Shown: piece after piece, positions 31,498 through 38,870 of the stretch | Layout: each line of letters opens with the position of its first letter | How positions within the stretch are numbered: position 1 is the stretch's first letter | Source: an uncultured Oscillibacter sp. | Lineage (GTDB): Bacteria > Bacillota > Clostridia > Oscillospirales > Oscillospiraceae | NCBI GenBank assembly: GCA_900770295.1 | Contig: CAAGJQ010000154.1 | Coordinates: forward strand, 30,909 to 94,908 | Direction: 5' to 3' | DNA length: 64,000 nucleotides | Program-made: the position numbers and the translations under genes | Notes under the pieces: model-generated | What the model was told of the DNA's origin: nothing | The model's database searches: none | The model's input: the letters and a program-made list of their open reading frames with translations, nothing else

Positions 31498-32436
31498 ATG
31501 AACGCATCCGCGCTTTCCCACGCTGTCATCGCAGGTGCCGGGACCATGGGCGCCTCGCTGGCGCAGATCTTTGCCCAGGCCGGTATCCATGTCACACTTT
31601 GGAACCGCAGTCAGTCGGGTCTGGACCGCGCCGCCGCCCTCATTCGCTCCAACCAGTCCGCACTGGTGGCCGCCGGCCGCCTGTCGGCGGAGGATTCCAA
31701 CGCCCTGATGGAGCGCATCGTTCCCACCACAGAGGATGCCTGCTTCCAGACCGCCGGGTTCGTTCTGGAGAGCATTGCGGAGGACCTGGCGCTGAAGCAG
31801 GATTTCTTTCGCCGGATCAGCGCTCTGGTCCCGGCGGACTGCATTCTGACCACCAATACCTCCGGACTGTCCATCTCCGCCATTGGGTCGGCCGTGGCAG
31901 AGCCCGGCCGCTTCTGCGGGATGCACTGGATCAATCCGCCCCATCTGGTTCCCCTGGTAGAAGTCATCCAGGGCGCTGACACCGGCGCCGGCGCCATGGA
32001 TTTCGTCTATACTCTTGCCCAGCGGTTGGGAAAGAAGCCCATCCGGGCAAAGGATCTGCCGGGCTTTATCATGAACCGGCTGCAGCTGGCCCTGCTGCGG
32101 GAGGCGCTGGCCCTGGTGGACTCCGGTGCCGCCACCGCCGAGGATGTGGACGCCGCTGTGAAGTACGGCCTGGGCCTGCGGTATGCCTGCGTCGGTCCCT
32201 TTGAGACCATGGATCTGGGCGGCGTGGATATCTTCTGCCGCATTGCCAGCTACCTGCTGGCGGATCTGGATGACCGGAAGGACACGCCTCCCCTGCTGCA
32301 AGCCCTCATGGAGCAGGGAGCCTGCGGCGTGAAAAGCGGCCGCGGCTTTTACGATTACAGCGGCGGGAAGGCGGCTGCTGCCATCGAAAACCGGGACCGG
32401 AAATTCATCCGGGTCCTGGACGCTTTGGAGCTTTGA
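31498..32436 (+). CDS. 3-hydroxyacyl-CoA dehydrogenase family protein
   Basis: This 312-residue NAD-dependent dehydrogenase has the N-terminal Rossmann loop GAGTMGASLAQ, TTNTSGLSISAI, the catalytic-region GMHWINPPHLVPLVEV (His of the HCDH family) and the C-terminal 3HCDH domain with DLPGFIMNRLQ and GRGFYDYSGG. Family members oxidise 3-hydroxybutyryl-CoA or related 3-hydroxy acids (for example L-gulonate or carnitine). No crotonase, thiolase or acyl-CoA dehydrogenase gene adjoins, so a non-butyrate substrate is possible. AGGAGG lies eleven bases before the ATG. It is the second gene after the panE-like gene and ends at a terminator. Confidence 0.87.
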   Translation: MNASALSHAVIAGAGTMGASLAQIFAQAGIHVTLWNRSQSGLDRAAALIRSNQSALVAAGRLSAEDSNALMERIVPTTEDACFQTAGFVLESIAEDLALKQDFFRRISALVPADCILTTNTSGLSISAIGSAVAEPGRFCGMHWINPPHLVPLVEVIQGADTGAGAMDFVYTLAQRLGKKPIRAKDLPGFIMNRLQLALLREALALVDSGAATAEDVDAAVKYGLGLRYACVGPFETMDLGGVDIFCRIASYLLADLDDRKDTPPLLQALMEQGACGVKSGRGFYDYSGGKAAAAIENRDRKFIRVLDALEL

Positions 32437-32448
32437 CCTCATATGACA

Positions 32449-32476
32449 AGGAGGCGGACCGTTTGGTCCGCCTCCT
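32449..32476. terminator. Bidirectional terminator between dehydrogenase and selD operons
   Basis: Twelve-base arms AGGAGGCGGACC / GGTCCGCCTCCT with a GTTT loop; T-rich sequence follows on the plus strand. It also lies seven bases after the selD stop on the minus strand. Confidence 0.88.
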
Positions 32477-32482
32477 ATTATT

Positions 32483-33523
32483 TTACCTTAGGAAGATGCG
32501 TTTGCCGCCCCGGTACTCCCGGACAGTACCGATACGCTGGGCGCTGGGGACGCAGCCCTTCAGTTCCTCATACAGGGCATCTGCGTCCGCCGGGTCCACC
32601 GCCATCAGCAGGCCGCCCGCCGTCTGGGGGTCGTAAAGGATATCCTGTTTACAGAGCTCCGTGTCGCCCGCGTCCACGCCGTCCTCGGCAAAGGATCGGT
32701 TGCGGTACATGCCCTCCGGCAAAATGCCCATCCGGGCCAGCTCCACCGCCTCCGGGATCAGGTCCATGTCCGCCACGTGGAACTCGATCTCCACATCGCT
32801 GCCCTGAGCCATCTCATAGCCGTGGCCCAGCATGCCGAAGCCCGTCACATCCGTGCAGGCGTGGACCCGGTACTTCACCATGGCGTCCCGGGCGGATTTG
32901 TTCAGGGTGGTCATCAGCCGGTGGGCCAGCTCCATGGCCTCCGGGGAGGCCATCTCCGCCTTGGCGGCGGTGGTCAGGACGCCGATGCCCAGGGGCTTTG
33001 TAAACAGCAGCACATTCCCCGGCTTCGCCCCGGAGTTGGTCAGGATGCGGTCGGGATGGACAAAGCCCGTCACCGCCAGGCCGTACTTCGGCTCCTCGTC
33101 CAGAATGCTGTGGCCGCCGGTGATGAGGGCCCCTGCCTCGTAGACCTTGTCATAGCCTCCCCGCAGCAGCTGGTGCACTGCGTCCTTCGGCATGTCTGCC
33201 GGGATGGCCATGATGTTCAGGCACAGCTTCGGCTCACCGCCCATGGCGTACACGTCGGACAGGGCGTTGGTGGCCGCGATCTGGCCGAACAGATACGGGT
33301 CATCGGCGATAGGCGGGAAAAAGTCAACCGTCTGCACCAGGGCCAGGTCATCGGAAATTTTATAGACCGAGGCGTCATCGCTCTTGTCGAAGCCCACCAG
33401 CAAGTTGGGGTCCTGGTGGACCTTGATGCCGTCCAGCAGCTGGGCCAGAACGCCTGCTCCCACTTTGGCGCCGCATCCGGCGCACTTCGCCAGTTTGGTC
33501 AGTTTCACTTCATTTTCAGGCAT
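32483..33523 (-). CDS. selD: Selenide, water dikinase (selenophosphate synthetase)
   Basis: This 346-residue enzyme makes selenophosphate from selenide and ATP. It has the active-site pair Cys17 and Lys20 in CAGCGAKVG (Cys form, not selenocysteine), DDASVYKI, the metal aspartate in VQTVDFFPP, GGHSILDEEP and HACTDVTGFGMLGH. The start is ATG 33523; upstream frame extension is unlike the family. It is the last gene of a leftward operon yqeC, yqeB, VanX-like, selD, which points to the labile-selenium molybdenum hydroxylase pathway rather than selenoprotein synthesis; no selA, selB or tRNA-Sec gene is seen here. Confidence 0.95.
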   Translation of the reverse strand: MPENEVKLTKLAKCAGCGAKVGAGVLAQLLDGIKVHQDPNLLVGFDKSDDASVYKISDDLALVQTVDFFPPIADDPYLFGQIAATNALSDVYAMGGEPKLCLNIMAIPADMPKDAVHQLLRGGYDKVYEAGALITGGHSILDEEPKYGLAVTGFVHPDRILTNSGAKPGNVLLFTKPLGIGVLTTAAKAEMASPEAMELAHRLMTTLNKSARDAMVKYRVHACTDVTGFGMLGHGYEMAQGSDVEIEFHVADMDLIPEAVELARMGILPEGMYRNRSFAEDGVDAGDTELCKQDILYDPQTAGGLLMAVDPADADALYEELKGCVPSAQRIGTVREYRGGKRIFLR

Positions 33524-33542
33524 GGCTGTGTTCCTCCTCGTT

Positions 33543-34259
33543 CTACGGCGTAAAGTTCTCCTCCACCTCATAGGAATCTGTATCGGAGAAGTGCCACCAT
33601 TCGCCGGAATAGGGCTTGAAGCCCGCTTCTATCATCGTCTCTTCCAGCAGCAGTGCGTTGAGCGCCGCCTCTTCTTCCACATCACTGTAATCCCGGTCCG
33701 CTTTAGCGGAGAAATCGTCAAAGCCGGTGGGCATGGGGACATCCTCGCCATCAGATGTCACCAGAGTCAGGTCTGCCGTATTGCCCCTGCTGTGGGAGGA
33801 AAAGCCCTTATTGGGATTTGCCACATACCGTCCATCGGGGCAGATGTCCCACAGGGCAAACTGCGCTGACACTGGGCGGAAGGCATCCCAGATTTTCAGG
33901 CCATATCCCTGCTCCGCCAAAGTCTCCTGCGCGGCAGCCAGCTTCTTCACTGTACCGTATCGGAGGTAGGCGTCTGAGAACGTATAAATCACCTGGCCGG
34001 TAAAATTGTCCGCCGTGGCGTACCGTAAATCCACTGTGATCTCCGGTATATAATCCCTCACCCGTACAAATACTTCATTCTCTGGTTCCGGCACAGGTTC
34101 CGGAGCCGGTTCAGGCGCTGGCTCTGGCCGCTGCTCTTCCACGGGAGGAGCAGCTTCTTCTCGCTCTGGTTCCGGCTGTACGGCTTCTTCCACCCCAGTG
34201 CATCCGGCGAGAAGCAATGCCGCCAGCAGTAAAAGGGCGATTTTCTCAAGCCGCTTCAT
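33543..34259 (-). CDS. VanX-type D-Ala-D-Ala dipeptidase family lipoprotein (peptidase M15D)
   Basis: This 238-residue lipoprotein has the signal core IALLLLAALLLAGC (lipobox LAGC, Cys about residue 18), a long Pro/Glu linker with PEPAPEPAPEP repeats (about 25-62), and a zinc peptidase domain with SSHSRGNTADLTL (zinc His and Asp) and EWWHF (catalytic Glu, zinc His). VanX-like enzymes hydrolyse D-Ala-D-Ala; chromosomal, surface-anchored members more likely recycle wall peptides than give vancomycin resistance, and no vanH or vanA genes are nearby. The ATG overlaps the yqeB stop by four bases and selD follows after 19 bases, so it is embedded in the selenium operon, an odd position. Confidence 0.9.
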   Translation of the reverse strand: MKRLEKIALLLLAALLLAGCTGVEEAVQPEPEREEAAPPVEEQRPEPAPEPAPEPVPEPENEVFVRVRDYIPEITVDLRYATADNFTGQVIYTFSDAYLRYGTVKKLAAAQETLAEQGYGLKIWDAFRPVSAQFALWDICPDGRYVANPNKGFSSHSRGNTADLTLVTSDGEDVPMPTGFDDFSAKADRDYSDVEEEAALNALLLEETMIEAGFKPYSGEWWHFSDTDSYEVEENFTP

Positions 34260-35047
34260 TCCAGCGCCCCGGTCAGGTCCAGAATGGCCTCCAGCACGCC
34301 GCCGCCCACCGCCAGAGCCTTGTCGCTGGCGCAGTAGCAGTGTTCGACCTTGCACCGGGGGTCGATGTCTCCGGCCTTCATGCCCTTGAACACCGGCGTG
34401 CCGTCCGCCAGAATGCCCCGGAGCACGCCGTCCAGGGTACAGAGCATGGGCTCGCCATTCACCGTGGCGGCCACATCTCCCATCTTCACCTGGGCGCCGA
34501 TGTCCAGGAGCTGATGGAACACGCCGTCCGCCGGGGCCCGGAGCACCCGCTCCCCGGCAAAGCCGCCGATGAGGCCCGGAATACCGGTGTTGGGCGTTGC
34601 CGGTCCCCGGTGGATGACACGGCCCAGATAGTGGCCCCGCATGGTCTCCACCACGGCGTGGCAGTCCTCCCCCGCCGTAAAGCCGGGTCCCACGCCGATG
34701 ACCACCGGCGCGTCGGTGATGGCCGTGCCCAGGTTCTTTTTCGCCAGAATGGCGTCCACCACCGCGTCCGGCTTCAAAACCGGGATGCAGGCGCCGTTCG
34801 GGTCCGTCAGTACCGGAACGACGCCGGTCTCCAGAAGCTCCAGCGCCTGGGCCGGCGTCTCCGCGTGCTTCGCGGTCACATCCTCCACCGTTGTCTCGCC
34901 AAAGACCACCGCCTGGGAAAAGCAGACGGTCCGGCGGATAGCTGTGGGCCGCTCAATATCCGTCATGACGACCCGGATATGGGACCGCCAGAGGCGCAAT
35001 GCAATGCCGGTGGCGATGTCACCGGCGCCGCGAATCACAACGAGCAT
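34256..35047 (-). CDS. yqeB: EF2563/YqeB family selenium-dependent molybdenum hydroxylase system protein
   Basis: This 263-residue protein matches the EF2563 family: VIRGAGDIATGIALRLWRS (Rossmann-like loop), DPNGACIPVLKPDAVVDAILAKKN read in parts, GVGPGFTAGEDCHAVVETMRG and RGPATPNTGIPG. The family is restricted to genomes with selenium-dependent molybdenum hydroxylases and is thought to act in maturation or delivery of the selenium-modified cofactor; its biochemistry is unknown. It overlaps yqeC upstream by 13 bases and the dipeptidase gene downstream by 4, so the four genes are translationally coupled. Confidence 0.92.
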   Translation of the reverse strand: MLVVIRGAGDIATGIALRLWRSHIRVVMTDIERPTAIRRTVCFSQAVVFGETTVEDVTAKHAETPAQALELLETGVVPVLTDPNGACIPVLKPDAVVDAILAKKNLGTAITDAPVVIGVGPGFTAGEDCHAVVETMRGHYLGRVIHRGPATPNTGIPGLIGGFAGERVLRAPADGVFHQLLDIGAQVKMGDVAATVNGEPMLCTLDGVLRGILADGTPVFKGMKAGDIDPRCKVEHCYCASDKALAVGGGVLEAILDLTGALE

Positions 35048-35709
35048 GAAAGATACTCCCCTTTCTGCAAGCTCCCAGCCAGGACCGGGCAGTCCAGCAG
35101 CGCCACCAGCGCTCTGGCGTCCGCCATGCGGGAGGCCGTCTCGGCCTGGTTGATATAGACCCGGTCATGGAGGGCCTCCGCCTTTAAAACAGCCGCCTCC
35201 GTCTCCGGAGTGGCCGCGTCATCCGCCCGCACCCCGGCGAGGTGGGCATACCGCTCCGGGCGGTGAGCCGCCTCCGCGATGGGACGGCCAAAGCCGGACG
35301 CCCCCACGACGCAGATCGTCTGATTGGCCTCCGGCGGGATCACCGGCTCATGGGCCGCGTGAGCCTTCATCGGCCGCCGGGCGGCGCCGTCCGCCTCCAC
35401 CAATACATAGTCGAATCCGGACGCCAGCCGCTCCATGGGCACATCCAGCGCCGTCAGCTTTCCCGTCTCCGGCAGCACCATTCCGGCGCACAGCAGCCGG
35501 TGGCGTCCCCGCAGCTCCTCCAGCTCCGCAAGACTTTTGGCACAGGGAATGCCCGGAAACGGCAGAATTTTTGTCGTCGTATACAGCAGAACTCTGCCGC
35601 CTTTTCCGGCCAGCTCCTGCCCCAGCGTCCACAGCAGCGTGGTCTTTCCGCCGCCGCCGATGACGGCAGTGACACCTTCGGAAATTCCCAGCAATGATGA
35701 CAGCTCCAC
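35035..35709 (-). CDS. yqeC: YqeC, selenium-dependent hydroxylase accessory ATPase-like protein
   Basis: This 224-residue protein has a P-loop GGGGKTTLL at residues 18-26, LLYTTTKILP and VLVEADGAARRPMKAH, all hallmarks of the YqeC family co-occurring with yqeB and selD in selenium-dependent molybdenum hydroxylase clusters. It probably acts in cofactor assembly using nucleotide; the reaction is not known. The start is GTG 35709 with AAGGGG about seven bases upstream. It is the first gene of the leftward operon, diverging from moaA across a 148-base control region that contains a conserved 24-base element. Confidence 0.9.
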   Translation of the reverse strand: MELSSLLGISEGVTAVIGGGGKTTLLWTLGQELAGKGGRVLLYTTTKILPFPGIPCAKSLAELEELRGRHRLLCAGMVLPETGKLTALDVPMERLASGFDYVLVEADGAARRPMKAHAAHEPVIPPEANQTICVVGASGFGRPIAEAAHRPERYAHLAGVRADDAATPETEAAVLKAEALHDRVYINQAETASRMADARALVALLDCPVLAGSLQKGEYLSCSL

Positions 35710-35785
35710 AGCAGTGCCCCTTTCGTTCTTCTTTGTTCAGAATAGCACTGATATGGTCATGCCGTCAAGAGGTCGACCTGTTTCC

Positions 35786-35814
35786 TTGACTTTTCCGGAC
35801 AGACTCTATATAAT
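35786..35814 (+). promoter_or_regulatory. Strong sigma-A promoter of moaA
   Basis: TTGACT (35786-35791), 17 bases and perfect TATAAT (35809-35814), 43 bases before the moaA ATG. Confidence 0.85.
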
Positions 35815-35821
35815 ATGGTTA

Positions 35822-35846
35822 TCGTTTATCTCGTTCAAGTATCACG
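35822..35846 (+). promoter_or_regulatory. 24-base conserved element, candidate molybdenum operator (moaA copy)
   Basis: CGTTTATCTCGTTCAAG followed by TATCACG, beginning eight bases after the moaA -10 box and so overlapping the transcript start. Twenty-one of 24 bases match a second copy ahead of modA (38790-38813). A repressor bound here would block moaA and could also influence the divergent yqeC. Confidence 0.65.
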
Positions 35847-35857
35847 GGGGTATCGTC

Positions 35858-36802
35858 ATGCAGGACGGCTGCGGTCGGACAATTGATTATCTGCGGCTGT
35901 CGGTGACAGACCTGTGCAACTACCGCTGCCGGTACTGTATGCCGGAGAGCGGCATATGTAAGTATGCCCATGAGGAAATTCTGTCCATTGAGGAGTATGT
36001 GGAGATCGCCCGGGCCGCTGTCAGTCTGGGGATTCGCAAGATCCGCCTCACCGGCGGCGAGCCGCTGGTCCGCCGGGGGCTTCTGGACCTCTGCCGCCAG
36101 CTGCGGGCCATTCCGGAACTGGAAGAGCTGTGCCTGACCACCAATGGGAGTCTCCTCCCACAAATGGCAAAGCCCCTGCGGGAGGCAGGCGTAGACCGGC
36201 TGAACATCAGTCTGGACACCCTGCGGCCCGAGCGGTTTTCCTATATCACCCGCCGGGGAAATCTGGAGGATGTCTGGGCAGGCATCGAGGCCGCCGAGGC
36301 CGCCGGGTTCCGGAATCTGAAGCTGGACACGGTATTGATCGGCGGGTTCAACGACGATGAGATCGGGGATTTTCTCAGCCTGACCGTGGAGCACCCCTGG
36401 GAGGTCCGCTTCATTGAGCTGATGCCCATGGGGCCCTGCGCCGGGTGGGAGAAAAGCTGTTTTTTATCCGTGGATGAAGTACTGCGCGGAAACCCAGCTT
36501 TACAGAAAATTGAGGACCGCGGGGTCGCCAGGCGATACCGCCTGCCAGATGCTATGGGCACAGTGGGGCTCATTTCTCCTCTCAGTCATGATTTCTGCGG
36601 GGACTGCCGCCGCATTCGCGTGACATCCGACGGCAGGCTGAAGGGCTGTCTGCACTCCGCCGCCGAGATTCCCCTCCGGGGACTTCACGGTATCGCGCTG
36701 GAGGAGGCCATCCGCCGGGGCATCCTGCAAAAGCCCCTGCGGCACCACTTGGCTGAACACCCCAGCGACACGCCCCGCAATATGAACCAAATCGGAGGAT
36801 GA
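35858..36802 (+). CDS. moaA: GTP 3',8-cyclase MoaA
   Basis: This 314-residue radical SAM enzyme performs the first step of molybdopterin synthesis with MoaC. The N-terminal cluster motif is [13 protein letters not shown] (about residues 21-33), the SAM loop is LTGGEPLVR, and the second cluster is in [19 protein letters not shown]. The C-terminus ends in the functionally important Gly-Gly (NQIGG). The start is ATG 35858; the frame is open upstream but only across yqeC and the promoter. moaC follows after five bases with its ribosome-binding site overlapping the moaA stop. Confidence 0.97.
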   Translation: MQDGCGRTIDYLRLSVTDLCNYRCRYCMPESGICKYAHEEILSIEEYVEIARAAVSLGIRKIRLTGGEPLVRRGLLDLCRQLRAIPELEELCLTTNGSLLPQMAKPLREAGVDRLNISLDTLRPERFSYITRRGNLEDVWAGIEAAEAAGFRNLKLDTVLIGGFNDDEIGDFLSLTVEHPWEVRFIELMPMGPCAGWEKSCFLSVDEVLRGNPALQKIEDRGVARRYRLPDAMGTVGLISPLSHDFCGDCRRIRVTSDGRLKGCLHSAAEIPLRGLHGIALEEAIRRGILQKPLRHHLAEHPSDTPRNMNQIGG

Positions 36803-36807
36803 CCCCC

Positions 36808-37287
36808 ATGTCTGAGCTGACGCATTTCAACGAACAGGGCCGGGCCAAAATGGTGGATGTGACGGAAAAGGCCGTCACCCACCGGACGGCGGTGGCCGCC
36901 GGTGAAGTACATATGAGTCCGGAGACCCTGGAAAAGATCAAATCCGGCGCCATGAAAAAGGGCGACGTGCTGGCGGTGGCCCAAGTGGCGGGCATCCAGG
37001 CGGCCAAGCACACCTGGGAGCTGATTCCCATGTGTCACCCCCTGCCCCTGACGGGCATCGACATCACCTTCGCTCTGACGGAGGCCCCCTGTATGGTGGA
37101 GATCCGAGCTGCCGTCACCTGCACCGGCGTCACCGGCGTGGAGATGGAGGCCCTGACCGCCGTGTCTGTGGCAGCCCTGACCGTCTATGACATGTGCAAG
37201 GCGGTCCAGAAGGATATGAAAATCACCAACATTCGCCTGCTGGAGAAGTCCGGCGGCAAGAGCGGCGATTACCGGGCGGAGGAATGA
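36808..37287 (+). CDS. moaC: Cyclic pyranopterin monophosphate synthase MoaC
   Basis: This 159-residue enzyme converts the MoaA product to cyclic pyranopterin monophosphate. The family blocks are [34 protein letters not shown], the active-site loop [11 protein letters not shown] and [21 protein letters not shown] with the conserved Lys in AVQKDM. ATG 36808 is chosen because GGAGG lies nine bases upstream; ATG 36799, three codons earlier, overlaps the moaA stop and is too close. Confidence 0.96.
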   Translation: MSELTHFNEQGRAKMVDVTEKAVTHRTAVAAGEVHMSPETLEKIKSGAMKKGDVLAVAQVAGIQAAKHTWELIPMCHPLPLTGIDITFALTEAPCMVEIRAAVTCTGVTGVEMEALTAVSVAALTVYDMCKAVQKDMKITNIRLLEKSGGKSGDYRAEE

Positions 37288-37290
37288 AGG

Positions 37291-37734
37291 ATGGCGGAAG
37301 TCGTATCAGTCAATATCAGTGAGCGGAAGGGCGAGCAGAAGCACTCCGTTCCGGAGATTCAATTAAAGCTCCGCCACGGCATCGTGGGCGACGCCCATGC
37401 CGGTAACTGGCACCGGCAGATCAGCCTGCTGGCGGAGGAGAGCGTGGACACCATGCGGGCGGCATGCCCCATTCCTCTGAATGCCGGTGTGTTCGCGGAG
37501 AACATCAACACCGTGGGCATCGATTTGAAGCACCTGCCGGTGGGGACCCATCTGCGTATCGGTGAGACGGAGGTGGAGGTCACGCAGATCGGCAAGGAGT
37601 GCCACAGCGACTGCGCCATCAAGCGGGCTGTGGGCAAGTGCGTCATGCCCACGGAGGGCATTTTCGCCATTGTGGTCCGGGAGGGAACCGTCCGGACCGG
37701 AGATCAAATCGAGATTCTGGAGGCGGCAACATGA
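37291..37734 (+). CDS. Stand-alone MOSC domain protein
   Basis: This 147-residue protein consists of a single MOSC (molybdenum cofactor sulfurase C-terminal) domain: HGIVGDAHAGNWHRQISLLAEE, VFAENINTVGIDL and GKECHSDCAIKRAVGKC. The Cys of the GKEC loop is the residue that in MOSC families handles sulfur on the cofactor. In this setting it may transfer sulfur or selenium to the molybdenum centre, which is inference. It sits three bases after moaC and overlaps the next gene by four bases. Confidence 0.9.
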   Translation: MAEVVSVNISERKGEQKHSVPEIQLKLRHGIVGDAHAGNWHRQISLLAEESVDTMRAACPIPLNAGVFAENINTVGIDLKHLPVGTHLRIGETEVEVTQIGKECHSDCAIKRAVGKCVMPTEGIFAIVVREGTVRTGDQIEILEAAT

Positions 37735-38750
37735 AACTGATCCGTACCGAGGACGCCGTGGGCCACGTGCTGTGCCACGACCTGACCCAGATCATCAAGG
37801 ACCAATATAAGGACGCCCGGTTCCGCAAGGGCCATGTGGTCACGGAGGAGGACATTCCGGTCCTGCTCTCCATGGGCAAGGAACATCTCTATGTCTGGGA
37901 GATGACGCCCGGCATGGTCCACGAAAACGATGCGGCGGAGCGGCTGCTGGCCCTGTGTGAGAACGACCATATGACCCGCAGCGAGGTCAAGGAGGGCAAG
38001 ATCGAGCTGAAAGCCGCCTGTGACGGTCTGTTCCGGGTGAACAGCCAGCATCTCATGGCGGTCAACTCCATCGAGGACATCATGATCGCCACCCGCCACG
38101 GCAACACCGCCGTCCGCAAGGGCGGCAAGCTGGCGGGAATGCGGGTGATTCCCCTCATTATCGAGGAGGAAAAGCTCCGGGCGGCGGAGCAGGCCGCCGG
38201 AGACGCGCCCCTTCTGGAGTTGCTCCCCTATATGAAGAAAACTGCCGCCATTGTGGCTACCGGCAATGAGGTGAAGAAGGGGCTCATTCAGGACACCTTC
38301 ACCCCCGTTGTCAAGGATAAGCTGGCGGCCTACGGCATTGAGACGGTATCCGTCGCCTATTCCGGCGACGGTGTGGAACATGTGGCCGCCGCCATTGCGG
38401 ACGCCCGCAAAACCGGCGCGGAGATGATCGTCTGCACCGGCGGCATGAGCGTGGACCCCGACGACAACACCCCCGGCGGCATCAAAGCCAGCGGCGCCCG
38501 CATTGTCACTTACGGTGCCCCGGTTCTCCCCGGCGCCATGTTCCTGCTGGGCTATTACGACGACGGGACGGTGGTAATGGGCCTGCCCGGCTGCGTCATG
38601 TACGCCGGAGCCACCATCTTCGACCTGGTGCTGCCCCGCGTGGCCGCCGGTGTGGAAGTCACCCGGGCGGATATCGTCGCCCTGGGCGAGGGCGGGCTGT
38701 GCCTGGGCTGCAAGCCCTGCCACTGGCCCGACTGTCCGTTCGGCAAATAA
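37731..38750 (+). CDS. Molybdopterin-binding protein (MoCF/MoeA-like fold) with C-terminal Cys cluster
   Basis: This 339-residue protein has a MoCF-type molybdopterin-binding region (about 165-320): AAIVATGNEVKKGLIQDTF, VSVAYSGDGVEHVAAAI, IVCTGGMSVDPDDNTPGGI and VVMGLPGCVMYAGATIFD. It lacks the full domain set of MoeA. The C-terminus ends in CLGCKPCHWPDCPFGK, a compact four-Cys motif likely to bind metal. Proteins of this architecture occur beside moaA, moaC and MOSC genes in clusters for selenium-dependent hydroxylases and may act in metal insertion or cofactor modification. The ATG overlaps the MOSC stop (ATGA). Confidence 0.88.
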   Translation: MKLIRTEDAVGHVLCHDLTQIIKDQYKDARFRKGHVVTEEDIPVLLSMGKEHLYVWEMTPGMVHENDAAERLLALCENDHMTRSEVKEGKIELKAACDGLFRVNSQHLMAVNSIEDIMIATRHGNTAVRKGGKLAGMRVIPLIIEEEKLRAAEQAAGDAPLLELLPYMKKTAAIVATGNEVKKGLIQDTFTPVVKDKLAAYGIETVSVAYSGDGVEHVAAAIADARKTGAEMIVCTGGMSVDPDDNTPGGIKASGARIVTYGAPVLPGAMFLLGYYDDGTVVMGLPGCVMYAGATIFDLVLPRVAAGVEVTRADIVALGEGGLCLGCKPCHWPDCPFGK

Positions 38751-38757
38751 TCAAAGC

Positions 38758-38782
38758 GCGCCGGCTCTCCGGCGCTGCTTTT
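38758..38782 (+). terminator. Terminator after the moaA-moaC operon
   Basis: Seven-base arms GCGCCGG / CCGGCGC with a CTCT loop and the tail TGCTTTTCC. It separates the moa genes from the second element copy and modA. Confidence 0.65.
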
Positions 38783-38788
38783 CCCCAT

Positions 38789-38813
38789 CCGTTCATCTCG
38801 TTTGAGTATCACG
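38789..38813 (+). promoter_or_regulatory. 24-base conserved element, candidate molybdenum operator (modA copy)
   Basis: CGTTCATCTCGTTTGAG followed by TATCACG, 58 bases before the modA ATG. It matches the moaA copy at 21 of 24 positions. It is followed by an imperfect hairpin with arms TTATCT / AGATAA and CTCC / GGAG (38814-38841). Confidence 0.65.
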
Positions 38814-38870
38814 TTATCTTCTCCTTGCGGAGTTCAGATAAATATCGTAAAATCAGAAAGGAAGCATCAT

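Noticed and set aside
32483..33523. Selenocysteine-containing SelD
   Set aside because: The active-site position is a cysteine codon (Cys17) and no in-frame TGA interrupts the gene.
33543..34259. Vancomycin-resistance vanX gene
   Set aside because: No vanH, vanA, vanR or vanS genes are nearby, and the protein is a lipoprotein with a long linker, unlike cytoplasmic VanX of resistance operons.
38825..38853. TTGCGG-17-TAAAAT as a modA promoter
   Set aside because: Its start point would fall on the ribosome-binding site only about ten bases before the ATG, leaving no usable leader.
38783..38870. Molybdenum-cofactor riboswitch ahead of modA
   Set aside because: Fewer than 90 bases are available and the large multi-stem Moco fold cannot be drawn; only a short element and one imperfect hairpin are seen.
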